Shown here one piece after another: positions 17,071 through 25,926 of a DNA stretch of 64,000 nucleotides. The DNA comes from Phycisphaeraceae bacterium. GTDB taxonomy: Bacteria; Planctomycetota; Phycisphaerae; Phycisphaerales; UBA1924. The position numbers and the translations under genes were made by a program. The stretch covers positions 248,001 to 312,000 of the forward strand of contig JAHBXF010000001.1 of the NCBI GenBank assembly GCA_019636615.1, read 5' to 3'. The notes below the pieces were generated by a model. That model saw nothing but the letters and a program-made list of their open reading frames with translations, did not search any database and was not told where the DNA came from. Numbering within the stretch: position 1 is the stretch's first letter; each line of letters starts with the position of its first letter.

Positions 17071-19746
17071 ATGAAGATGACATGGAAGATGGGGGTCGCG
17101 CTGCCGACCCTCCTCGCCGCCGCGGGGGCCGCCTGCGCCGCACCCGAACCCTCAGACTCGTTGTTGCGCCCCGTGCCCATGCTCAGGGCGCAGAACACGC
17201 TGCAACTCACCGAACTGCCCGCGCTCCTCGACGACTTTGGCCCCGAAGGCACCCAGATCGAGACCATCGCGCTCGACGAGATCAAGCCCGCCTTCTGCTT
17301 CGACCCCGACAACCCCCCGCCCCCGGAAGTCATCGCCGGTCTCAACGCCGCGATGCAGGGGTACATGTCCCGGTACAACATCAACAACCGCTGGGGCGGC
17401 ACCACCGGCAGCCCCGTGGCCCTCAGTTGGAGTTTCGTGCCAGACGGGCTGCAACTCCCCGCGGCCTACCCCGACAACGGCGAAGTCGCTGGCCCCAGCA
17501 ACCTCTTCGCGCAGATGGATGCCAAGTTCGGCGGCATCGCCAACCGCAACGTCTGGATCGGCGTCTTCCAGCAGTGCTTCGACCGCTGGGAACAACTCAG
17601 CGGCGTGAACTACACCCGCGTCACCGCCGCGGGCGTCCCCTGGGACGACGGCGCGGCGTGGGGATCATTCAGTTCCGCCACCCGCGGCGTCGTCCGCATC
17701 GCCGGGAAGACCATCGACGGCCCCAGCGGCATCCTCGCGTACAACTACTACCCCAGCACCGAGAACGGCATCGGCGGCGACATGGTCGTCGATACCACCG
17801 AAAACTGGGGCAGCACCACCAACAACTACCGCTTCCTGCGCAACACCGTGATGCACGAACTGGGCCACGGCCTGGGCTTCCGCCACGTCTGCCCCGCCAA
17901 CGCCTCCAAACTCATGGAGCCCTTCCTCTCCACCTCCTATGACGGCCCCCGCCACGACGACGTGCGCGCCGTGACCTTCAACTACGGCGACGTCTTTGAG
18001 CCCAACAACTCGTCCGCCGCCGCCACCGTGCTCGCCACGACCTCTGCCGGCGGCACGCTCACCCCGGGCACCGTGCCCGACCCCGACGTTCCCAACGGCT
18101 CCCTCCTGGCCCTCTCCAACGACACCGACGAAGACTGGTACCGCTCGTCGGTCACCGCGCCGCGCCTGGCGAATATCTCCATCGCCCCTGTCGGCCTCAC
18201 GTACGACAGTTCCACCCAGAACGCCAACGGCACCTGCAACAGCGGCAGCAACATCAACTCCCTCAACTTCGCCAACATGGCCATGGAAGTCCGCGCTTCG
18301 GACGGCACCACCGTCTGGCGCAGCGCCAACGCCGTGGGCCTCGGCGGCACCGAGAACATCAATGGTGTCCTCCTCTCGCCCGCGGGCAACTACTTCGTCC
18401 GCGTCTACTCCACCAACACGTTCACCGAATCTCAACTCTACAGCCTCACCATCACCAGCGTCACCACGCCCGTGATCACCGCCAGCGACGGCACCAGCAA
18501 CTCCGCCGTGCAACTGGCTTGGACGGCAGTGCCCAGCGCCACCGAATACGCCATCTTCCGCGGCACCACCAACAGCCGCGCCGCGGCCTCCTTCCTCATC
18601 GCCCTCGCCCCCGCGAGCACCACGCACAACGACATCACCGCTGTCGCCGGCACCACCTACTTCTACTGGGTTGAAGCCCAGCAGGGCGCGGGCGGCCGCC
18701 GCCCCCTCGCGGGCCCCGATTCGGGCTTCCGCGCGGGCACACCCCCCACCAACGACAACTGCGCCAGCGCCACGGCCCTCACCCTGGGCGTCACCGCCGT
18801 CGGCGATACCACCTGGGCCACCACCGATGGCGTCGCCTCCTGCCGCCCGACCAACTCGGGCAAGGATGTCTGGCACACCTTCACCCCCTCCTGCACCGGC
18901 ACCTACCGCATCGCCGCCTGCAACTCGCAGTTTGACGTGGTGCTCTCTGTCCACTCCGCGTGCCCGGGCACTTCCGCCAACACCCTCTTCTGCCTCGACG
19001 ACGGCACCCTGAACGGTTCGCCCGCGTGCGGCAACACCTTCCACCCCTCGATGGATGTCACGCTCGTCGCGGGCACCACCTACCGCATCCGCGTCGCCGG
19101 CTTTGGTACATCGCCCGCCTCGGGCGCCTACAACCTCGTCGTCAACTCTGTCGCTCCCGCCAACGACACCTGCGGCGGCGCGACCCTCGTGGGCGACGGC
19201 TCCTGGCCGGTCTCCACCTGCTTCGCCACCACCGACTTCCAGGCCACCAACGCCTGCATCCCCTCCACCCAGGGTCACAACGACGTCTGGTACCGCTACA
19301 CCTCCTCGTGCGAAGGCAACGTCACCATCGAAACCTGTGACACCAACTTCGACACGGTGCTCATGGTCTACACCGGCACCACCTGCCCCGTCGCCGCCAC
19401 CGTGCCCTTCGCCTGCAACGACGACACCTCAGGCTGCGGCATCTTCAGCATCCGCGGCTCGCGCGTGGTCTTCCCCGCCATGCCCGGCCAGCAGTTCATC
19501 GTCCGCGTCGCGGGGTGGGCGACCTCCACGCGCGGCTCAGGAACCATCTCCTTCGCCTGCCGCCCCGATTGCTCCCCCTGCGCCGCCGACTACAACCAGG
19601 ACGGCGGTGTCGATGGTGCAGACGTTGACGCCTTCTTCGCAGACTGGGAACAGGGCCTGCCCTGCTCCGACGTGAACGAAGACGGCGGCATCGACGGCGC
19701 CGACGTTGACTTCTTCTTCAACGTCTGGGAGAACGGCGGCTGCTAA
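17071..19746 (+). CDS. secreted metzincin protease with FN3 and Gly-Cys dockerin (copy 2)
   Basis: 891 residues, collinear with copy 1 over the whole length. Signal peptide with LPTLLAAAGAACA; conserved Cys76 in FCFDPDNPPPPEV; zinc motif HELGHGLGFRH from His262 and Met-turn KLMEP; FN3-like domain; two beta domains; dockerin-like tail ending GGC. A block at 18520-18701 (residues 484-543, in the FN3 domain) is base-for-base identical to copy 1, while the flanks differ. AGGGAGAA precedes ATG 17071. The frame is open 153 codons upstream through the previous terminator, which is not used. Confidence 0.85.
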   Translation: MKMTWKMGVALPTLLAAAGAACAAPEPSDSLLRPVPMLRAQNTLQLTELPALLDDFGPEGTQIETIALDEIKPAFCFDPDNPPPPEVIAGLNAAMQGYMSRYNINNRWGGTTGSPVALSWSFVPDGLQLPAAYPDNGEVAGPSNLFAQMDAKFGGIANRNVWIGVFQQCFDRWEQLSGVNYTRVTAAGVPWDDGAAWGSFSSATRGVVRIAGKTIDGPSGILAYNYYPSTENGIGGDMVVDTTENWGSTTNNYRFLRNTVMHELGHGLGFRHVCPANASKLMEPFLSTSYDGPRHDDVRAVTFNYGDVFEPNNSSAAATVLATTSAGGTLTPGTVPDPDVPNGSLLALSNDTDEDWYRSSVTAPRLANISIAPVGLTYDSSTQNANGTCNSGSNINSLNFANMAMEVRASDGTTVWRSANAVGLGGTENINGVLLSPAGNYFVRVYSTNTFTESQLYSLTITSVTTPVITASDGTSNSAVQLAWTAVPSATEYAIFRGTTNSRAAASFLIALAPASTTHNDITAVAGTTYFYWVEAQQGAGGRRPLAGPDSGFRAGTPPTNDNCASATALTLGVTAVGDTTWATTDGVASCRPTNSGKDVWHTFTPSCTGTYRIAACNSQFDVVLSVHSACPGTSANTLFCLDDGTLNGSPACGNTFHPSMDVTLVAGTTYRIRVAGFGTSPASGAYNLVVNSVAPANDTCGGATLVGDGSWPVSTCFATTDFQATNACIPSTQGHNDVWYRYTSSCEGNVTIETCDTNFDTVLMVYTGTTCPVAATVPFACNDDTSGCGIFSIRGSRVVFPAMPGQQFIVRVAGWATSTRGSGTISFACRPDCSPCAADYNQDGGVDGADVDAFFADWEQGLPCSDVNEDGGIDGADVDFFFNVWENGGC

Positions 19747-19806
19747 AGAATGGGCGCGGCCAGGCCGCGCGCCGTACTCCGGCTTCCTTCACTCTCTGAT
19801 CCCCAC

Positions 19807-19838
19807 GCGGGCCCGCCCTCACACGGCGGGCCCGCTTT
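19807..19838 (+). terminator. intrinsic terminator after copy 2
   Basis: 11-bp stem (19807-19817 with 19825-19835), 7-nt loop, then TTT; 61 nt past the stop. Confidence 0.75.
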
Positions 19839-19969
19839 CATTTCAACGAGCGCCATCCACGCCAACTGGTTATGGGTCATACTCCCGCGAAACCGACACG
19901 GGCACCGGCGGCCGCGAGGCTCTGCCAGCGACCGATGCCAAAATCACCCCATTTTTTTGCCGGCGAGGC

Positions 19970-19998
19970 TTGCATTTCACGCCCACACCCGGTATCTA
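19970..19998 (+). promoter_or_regulatory. promoter of short dockerin protein
   Basis: -35 TTGCAT (19970-19975), 17-nt spacer, -10 TATCTA (19993-19998), 121 nt before the ATG at 20120. Confidence 0.5.
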
Positions 19999-20119
19999 TA
20001 TTTCTGTCGTCATCCTCGTAGGGCGCGGCCCGCGGCCTTGAGAGAAGATGGCCGGCACGCCACGCTCACCAATGGGCGTTGGGGAATCGGGCCCTGTTCA
20101 ATGGAGAGAGGAGCACCTG

Positions 20120-21211
20120 ATGTTTGGCCGCACGCTTCGTATCATGGTTTTGGGTGTGTTGACCATGTGCGGCGTCGCTTCCGCATTGCCACCCGGGAAT
20201 GACTTCTGCGGCGTCGATACCTTTAGATATTACCTCTTTCAGTACGTCCCCTTCGAAGGCAACACGGCCACGGCCACGACCGATGGCACCGCCTCGTGCC
20301 GGCCGACGAACTCCGGCAAGGATGTATGGCACGCCTTCATCCCGCCCTGCAACGGCTTCTATCGAATCGAGACCTGCGGTTCGGGCTTTGATGTTGTTCT
20401 CTCCGTTCACTCAGGGTGTCCCGGCACGTCCGACAACACGGTCGCTTGCCTCGATGACGGGGCTTCGAGCGGTACGCATGCCTGCCCAAACACGCTTCAT
20501 CCAGCGATGAACCTCTACCTTGAACGGGCCACAACCTACTACATCCGGGTCGCTGGGTACGGCACCTCGCCCGCCTCGGGCCAGTACCGCATCCTCGTCA
20601 CACCCGTCTCTCCCGCCGCTCCCACGAACGACACGTGCGAGACCGCCCTCCCGGTCTCCGAAGGGGTGTGGCCCTTCTCGACCTGCTCCGCCTCGACTTC
20701 GCTCTCTTCGTCCAACGCCTGTCTCGCTCCCGACTTCGTCAACTTCGACGTGTGGTACCGCTACACCGCCGCATGCGACGGCGAAGTCTCCATCGATACC
20801 TGCAACAGCAACTTCGACACCGTCATGATGGTCTTTCCCGGCGACGCATGCCCGAACTCGTTGACGGCCCCCTTGGCCTGCAACGACGATTTCGGTCCGT
20901 GGTGCGGGCCCACAGGTGCGGGTTCCAGGGTTATATTCCCGGCGACCAGCGGCGAGCAGTTCCTCATCAGAGTCGCATCTTGGGATCCGGCTCAGGCTGG
21001 CTCGGGCTCGTTGGCGATCTACTGCACACCAACCTGCCCCCAGTGCCCCGCCGACTACAACGAAGACGGCGGCGTTGACGGCGCCGATGTTGACGCCTTC
21101 TTCGCCGACTGGGAACAGGGCCTGCCCTGCGCCGATGTCAGCGGCGACGGCGGGGTCGACGGCTCCGATGTCGCCTACTTCTTCATCTTCTGGGAGAACG
21201 GCGGCTGCTGA
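20120..21211 (+). CDS. short secreted Gly-Cys dockerin protein
   Basis: 363 residues. It has a signal peptide (to about TMCGVASA), then only the two beta domains (DVWHAFIPPCNGFYRIETCGS and DVWYRYTAACDGEVSIDTC) and the dockerin-like tail (DYNEDGGVDGADVDAFF ... ENGGC). The protease and FN3-like parts of its neighbours are absent. The beta domains carry paired Cys that probably form disulfides. GAGAGGAG at 20104-20111 supports ATG 20120. It could be a non-catalytic binding partner, or a product of deletion after duplication; its own promoter and terminator argue that it is expressed. Confidence 0.8.
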   Translation: MFGRTLRIMVLGVLTMCGVASALPPGNDFCGVDTFRYYLFQYVPFEGNTATATTDGTASCRPTNSGKDVWHAFIPPCNGFYRIETCGSGFDVVLSVHSGCPGTSDNTVACLDDGASSGTHACPNTLHPAMNLYLERATTYYIRVAGYGTSPASGQYRILVTPVSPAAPTNDTCETALPVSEGVWPFSTCSASTSLSSSNACLAPDFVNFDVWYRYTAACDGEVSIDTCNSNFDTVMMVFPGDACPNSLTAPLACNDDFGPWCGPTGAGSRVIFPATSGEQFLIRVASWDPAQAGSGSLAIYCTPTCPQCPADYNEDGGVDGADVDAFFADWEQGLPCADVSGDGGVDGSDVAYFFIFWENGGC

Positions 21212-21275
21212 GGACGGTCGATTCTCGCGGTCCGGCATCTCCAATCCAATCTCCCCTTGCGCGCAGATCCCCTCA

Positions 21276-21306
21276 CGGGCCCGCCCTCACACGGCGGGCC
21301 CGCTTT
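21276..21306 (+). terminator. intrinsic terminator after short dockerin gene
   Basis: 10-bp stem (21276-21285 with 21293-21302), 7-nt loop, then CTTTC; 65 nt past the stop. Confidence 0.7.
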
Positions 21307-21610
21307 CATTGAATCGCTCCACGCGCAAGCCCGCGTGCCCCGCCGGCCAGTCGCCACTCTTTCCCAAACCGCCCATCCCCCCAGTGGCGCGCCATTGAGT
21401 GGTCGGGCCAGCCCTTCTTTTTCGTCCGAAACGAGTTTTTTCAGCCACCCTCCGCCCCGAAGTCGCATGGCAGCGGTGAGAGTGCGTCTGAAGCCTGCGT
21501 CGCGCCGGGGGAATGCCCCCCGGGTGTTCGCCGCGCTGCGGATGCAAAGGCCGCCCGCTCGTGCCGGCACCGTGTCCGCAGAACCCAGTTCAGTCTCCAG
21601 GGAGAATCAG
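21307..21610. other. upstream region of copy 3 without the family promoter
   Basis: No TTGC-N17-TAT promoter is visible at the position where the other three members have theirs (about 120-150 nt before the ATG). An AT-rich tract sits at 21418-21442. An open frame runs through, but shows no recognisable protein. Confidence 0.5.
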
Positions 21611-24286
21611 ATGAAGATGTCATGGAAGTTGGGGGTCGCCGTACCCACCCTCCTCGCCGCCGTGGGGGTGGCCACCGCCGCCCCCGAAACCACCGATTCG
21701 ATGCTGCGCCCGCTGCCCCTGCGGCGCACGATGAACGCCGTGCAAGTCAACGAACTCCCAGCGTTGCTCGAAGACTTCGGGCCCGAGGGCGCACGCGTCG
21801 AGACGGTCCCCTTAAGCGAGATCCGTCCCTCCTTCTGCTTCGACCCCCAGAACCCGCCACCGCCTGAAGTAGTCGCCAGGATCAACGCGGTGACGCAGGG
21901 GTATATGTCACGCTACCACATCGGCACCCGCTGGAGCGGCACCGTGGGCAACCCGATCTCCCTCACCTGGAGTTTCGTCCCAGACGGCGTCGAGATTTCT
22001 GCGGCCTACCCCGAGATCGGCGAAACCTCTCGCCCCAGCAACCTCTTCGCCAGAATGGACGAGATCTTCGGCGGCATCGAAAACAGAGACTACTGGATCA
22101 GCATCTTCCAGATCGCCTTCGACCGCTGGGAAGAACTCAGCGGCGTGACCTACATCCGCGTGACCGCCAACGGCGTGCCCTGGGACGACGGCGCGTCGTG
22201 GGGCTCGTTCGGCGGCATCAACCGCGGCGTCATCCGCATCGCCGGCAAAACCATCGACGGCTCGGGGGGCGTGCTCGCGTACAACTACTTCCCCAGCACC
22301 GAGAACGGCATCGGCGGCGACATGGTGATCGACACCACCGAGAACTGGGGCAACTTCACGAGTGTCTACCGCTTTCTGCGCAACACCGTCATGCACGAAC
22401 TGGGCCACGGCCTGGGCTTCCGCCATGTCTGTTCGTCGAACTCTGATGCACTCATGGAGCCCTTCATCTCCATGGGGTACACCGGACCACAGCACGACGA
22501 CCTTCGCGCCGTGACCTTCAACTACGGCGATGTCTTCGAGCCCAACAACTCCTCCGCCACCGCCACCGTGATCGCGGCCACCACCGTCGGCGGCACCCTC
22601 ACCCCCGGTGAGGTTCCCTTCCCGGCGATCCCCTCGGGCTCGCTGATGGCCATCTCCAACAGCAACGACGAAGACTGGTTCCGCTCCTCGGTGTCAACGC
22701 CCGTTCTGGCAACCGTGACCGTGGCCCCCGTGGGCATGACCTACGACAACTCCACCCAGAACGAAGACGGCACCTGCAACAGCGGCAACAACATCAACTC
22801 GCTGCTCTACGCCAACCTCGCGGTCGATGTCCGCGCCTCCAACGGCACAAACATCTGGCGCACCGCCAGCGACGTGGGCGTGGGCGGCACCGAGACAATC
22901 CACGGCGTGCTCCTCTCTCCGCCGGGCAACTACTTCATCCGCGTCTACCCAACCAACTCGGTCTTCCACTCGCTTCTCTACAGCGTCACCGTCAGCAACG
23001 TCACCACCCCCACCCTCACCGCCAGCGACGGCACCAGCCCCACCGCCGTGCAACTGGCATGGACCCAGGTGCCCGAGGCCACCGAATACGCCATCTTCCG
23101 CGGCACCACCAACAGCCGCGCCGCGGCCTCCTTCCTCATCGCCCTCTCGCCCGCCAGCACGACACACAACGACACCAGTGCGGTCGCGGGCACCACCTAT
23201 TACTACTGGGTTGAAGCCCAGCAGGGCGGCGGCGGACGCAGGCCACTCGCCGGCCCCGACTCGGGCTACCGCGTCGCCACGCCTCCCGGCAACGACGCCT
23301 GCGCCAGCGCCACCCCGCTCAGTCTCAACGTGCTCGCCGGCGGCGACACCACCTGGGCCACCACCGACGGCGTCGCCTCCTGCCGCGTCACCAACTCGGG
23401 CAAGGATGTCTGGCACACCTTCACCCCCTCGTGCAGCGGCACCTACCGCATCGCCGCCTGCAACTCGCAGTTTGACGTGGTGCTCTCTGTACACGCCGGC
23501 TGCCCGGGCGCCTCGGGCAACACGCTCTTCTGCCTCGACGACGGCACGCTCAACGGCGCCACGGCCTGCGGCGCGTTCGCACACCCGGCGATGAACGTCC
23601 CGCTCAGCGGGGGCACCACCTACTTCATCCGCGTCGCGGGCTTCGGCACATCACCGGCCTCGGGCCTCTACAACCTGCTCGTCACCCCGGTGGCGCCCGC
23701 CAACGACACCTGCGCCACGGCGACGATCGTCGCCGAAGGCACCTGGCCGATCTCCACCTGCTTCGCCACCACCGACTTCCTCGCCACCAACGCCTGCATC
23801 CCCGCGACACAGGGCCACAGCGACGTGTGGTACCGCTACACCGCAACGTGCGAAGGCAACGTCACCATCGATACCTGCGACACCAACTTCGACACCATCC
23901 TCATGGTCTATGCCGCGGGCGTTTGCCCCTCGGCCTCCACCGCCCCGCTCGCGTGCAACGACGACACCGTCGGCTGCGGCGCCCTGGGCACGCGCGGCTC
24001 ACGGGTTGTCTTCCCCGCCATGCCCGGCGAGCAGTTCACCATCCGCGTCGCGGGCTGGACGGCCGCCTCCACCGGCTCGGGCAATCTCAACATCACCTGC
24101 CGCCCCGACTGCTCCCCCTGCGCCGCCGACTACAACCAGGACGGCGGAGTCGACGGTGCAGACGTTGACGCCTTCTTCGCAGACTGGGAACAGGGCCTGC
24201 CCTGCTCCGACGTGAACGAAGACGGCGGCATCGACGGCGCCGACGTTGACTTCTTCTTCGCGGTATGGGAGAACGGCGGCTGCTGA
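21611..24286 (+). CDS. secreted metzincin protease with FN3 and Gly-Cys dockerin (copy 3)
   Basis: 891 residues, same architecture as copies 1 and 2 but more diverged in the first 250 residues. Signal peptide; Cys76 in FCFDPQNPPPPEV; zinc motif HELGHGLGFRH from His262, Met-turn ALMEP; FN3-like domain with EYAIFRGTTNSRAAASF; two beta domains; dockerin-like tail ending ENGGC. CAGGGAGAA precedes ATG 21611, as in copy 2. It lacks the family promoter, so expression may differ or depend on read-through. Confidence 0.85.
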   Translation: MKMSWKLGVAVPTLLAAVGVATAAPETTDSMLRPLPLRRTMNAVQVNELPALLEDFGPEGARVETVPLSEIRPSFCFDPQNPPPPEVVARINAVTQGYMSRYHIGTRWSGTVGNPISLTWSFVPDGVEISAAYPEIGETSRPSNLFARMDEIFGGIENRDYWISIFQIAFDRWEELSGVTYIRVTANGVPWDDGASWGSFGGINRGVIRIAGKTIDGSGGVLAYNYFPSTENGIGGDMVIDTTENWGNFTSVYRFLRNTVMHELGHGLGFRHVCSSNSDALMEPFISMGYTGPQHDDLRAVTFNYGDVFEPNNSSATATVIAATTVGGTLTPGEVPFPAIPSGSLMAISNSNDEDWFRSSVSTPVLATVTVAPVGMTYDNSTQNEDGTCNSGNNINSLLYANLAVDVRASNGTNIWRTASDVGVGGTETIHGVLLSPPGNYFIRVYPTNSVFHSLLYSVTVSNVTTPTLTASDGTSPTAVQLAWTQVPEATEYAIFRGTTNSRAAASFLIALSPASTTHNDTSAVAGTTYYYWVEAQQGGGGRRPLAGPDSGYRVATPPGNDACASATPLSLNVLAGGDTTWATTDGVASCRVTNSGKDVWHTFTPSCSGTYRIAACNSQFDVVLSVHAGCPGASGNTLFCLDDGTLNGATACGAFAHPAMNVPLSGGTTYFIRVAGFGTSPASGLYNLLVTPVAPANDTCATATIVAEGTWPISTCFATTDFLATNACIPATQGHSDVWYRYTATCEGNVTIDTCDTNFDTILMVYAAGVCPSASTAPLACNDDTVGCGALGTRGSRVVFPAMPGEQFTIRVAGWTAASTGSGNLNITCRPDCSPCAADYNQDGGVDGADVDAFFADWEQGLPCSDVNEDGGIDGADVDFFFAVWENGGC

Positions 24287-24349
24287 TCACGGGCCGGCAC
24301 GCCCGGCCTCGCGGCGTGTCCTCACCTTCCTTGACCCCCTGATCCCTAC

Positions 24350-24383
24350 GCGGGCCCGCCCTTCACACGGCGGGCCCGCTTTC
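24350..24383 (+). terminator. intrinsic terminator after copy 3
   Basis: 11-bp stem (24350-24360 with 24369-24379), 8-nt loop, then TTTC; 64 nt past the stop, between convergent genes. Confidence 0.75.
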
Positions 24384-24453
24384 TATGTGTCCCCGGTAGA
24401 GTCGCACCGCGCCCGAGCACGGCTAAGCCGTTTGCACTGCATGCCGCATCCGC

Positions 24454-25872
24454 TCACACGTTGCGCAGTTTGTTCAGCCCGTTCAGCGCGGCCACCTTGT
24501 AGCACTCCGCGAGCGTGGGGTAGTTGAACACCGTGTTCACGAAATACTCCGCCGTCGCCTTGAACGCGATCGCCGCCTGACCGATGTGCACCAGTTCCGT
24601 CGCGTGCGTGCCGATGATGTGCACCCCCAGCACCGCGTGGCTCTCTTCGTGAATGAGCAGTTTCAGCATGCCGATCTCGTCGCCCAGCAGTTGGCCGCGC
24701 GCCGTCTCTTTGTACAGCGCGACCCCCGCCTCGTACGGGATGCCCTCGGCCGTCAGACGCTCCTCGGTCCAGCCCACCATCGAGATCTCCGGCACGGCGT
24801 AGATGCCGTACGGCAGCAGTTCATCGATGCGGTCGCACCGCTGCCCGAACATGTGGCACGCCGCGCTGCGCCCCTGCTCCATGCTCGTGCTCGCCAGCGA
24901 CGGAAAACCGATCACGTCCCCCACCGCGTAGATGTTCGGCGTCGCCGTCTGAAAGTTCGCGTTCACGGCGATTCGACCCCTGGCGTCGGCGGTGATCCCC
25001 GCTGCCTCGAGATTCAGACCATCGGTCGCGCCCTGCCGTCCGATGCAGTAGAGCAGGCAGTCGGCCCGCAGGGTCTTTCCGCTCTCGAGCAGCGCCTCGG
25101 AGAGCATGCTGTTCTCGGTGCGTGTACCCGCCGGCGCCTCCACCTTCCTGATGCTCACCACTTTCTCGCCCATCCGCAGCGTCACACCCCGCTGCCGCAG
25201 GTGATACTGCAGCGCCTCGATGATCTCGGTATCGACAAACTCCAGCAGCCGCGGACGCCCCTCCACCAGCGTCACCTTCACCCCCAGCGCGGCGAGCATC
25301 GACGCGTACTCGGTGCCGATCACCCCGCCGCCCACGATGACCATCGAGCGGGGGAGCGTCTTGAGCCGGACGAGTTCGTCCGAGGTGATGATGTCACGCT
25401 CATCAAACGGCACCGCGGCCGGTTTGGCCGGGTAGGTTCCCACCGCGATGGCGATGAAATCAGCCGAGATGCGCTCGGTGGTGTGCATGCCCACCACTTC
25501 CACCGTTGTGGCATCAACAAACCCGCCGCGCCCGGTGACAACCTCGATGCCGTTGCGCGCGAAGTGCCCCCGCACCGTTTCGATCTCCGCCCTGATCACC
25601 CGCCCGCACGTCTCCCACAGGTTGCCCAGCGTGGCCTGCTTGGCCGCGGCATAAAACTCCGGCGTGGTCGGCGACACCGTGGGGCAGCCGCCGAGGTTCA
25701 AGATGGCCTCGCGCAGGGCCTTGCTCGGAATAGTGCCCGTGTTCACCGCCGCGCCGCCCACCACCCCGCGCGCTTCCACCACGCACACGCGCTTGCCGAG
25801 CTTTGATGCCTGAATAGCCGCGCGCTGACCCGCGGGCCCGGAACCGATCACGCACAGATCAAAGTGGCGCAT
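24454..25872 (-). CDS. sthA: soluble NAD(P) transhydrogenase
   Basis: 472 residues, flavoprotein of the pyridine nucleotide-disulfide oxidoreductase family. It moves hydride between NADPH and NAD+ in the cytoplasm. FAD site GSGPAGQRAAIQ near residue 11; VNTGTIPSKALRE replaces the redox-active Cys pair of lipoamide dehydrogenase, typical of SthA; NAD(P) site GGGVIGTEYASML; IYAVGDVIGFPSLASTSMEQ; a C-terminal dimer domain with GTHATELVHIGQ. The full family length and the TAGTAT box 6 nt before the ATG support this start. Divergent from ribokinase with only 54 bp between start codons. Confidence 0.95.
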   Translation of the reverse strand: MRHFDLCVIGSGPAGQRAAIQASKLGKRVCVVEARGVVGGAAVNTGTIPSKALREAILNLGGCPTVSPTTPEFYAAAKQATLGNLWETCGRVIRAEIETVRGHFARNGIEVVTGRGGFVDATTVEVVGMHTTERISADFIAIAVGTYPAKPAAVPFDERDIITSDELVRLKTLPRSMVIVGGGVIGTEYASMLAALGVKVTLVEGRPRLLEFVDTEIIEALQYHLRQRGVTLRMGEKVVSIRKVEAPAGTRTENSMLSEALLESGKTLRADCLLYCIGRQGATDGLNLEAAGITADARGRIAVNANFQTATPNIYAVGDVIGFPSLASTSMEQGRSAACHMFGQRCDRIDELLPYGIYAVPEISMVGWTEERLTAEGIPYEAGVALYKETARGQLLGDEIGMLKLLIHEESHAVLGVHIIGTHATELVHIGQAAIAFKATAEYFVNTVFNYPTLAECYKVAALNGLNKLRNV

Positions 25873-25878
25873 GGGCCA

Positions 25879-25884
25879 ATACTA
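25879..25884 (-). promoter_or_regulatory. leaderless-type -10 box (TAGTAT) for sthA
   Basis: TAGTAT on the minus strand lies 6 nt from the sthA ATG and shares a 54-bp gap with the divergent ribokinase box. Confidence 0.5.
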
Positions 25885-25914
25885 CCAGCCCGGGGGCGGG
25901 GTCGCTTTGCACGC

Positions 25915-25920
25915 TACACT
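25915..25920 (+). promoter_or_regulatory. leaderless-type -10 box (TACACT) for rbsK
   Basis: TACACT lies 6 nt before ATG 25927. No -35 or Shine-Dalgarno is visible. Confidence 0.45.
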
Positions 25921-25926
25921 CGCCGC

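Noticed and set aside
17665..19278. Minus-strand open frame of 537 codons across protease copy 2
   Set aside because: Gly/Val/Ala-rich shadow of a GC-rich coding region; the same shadow appears opposite the other copies.
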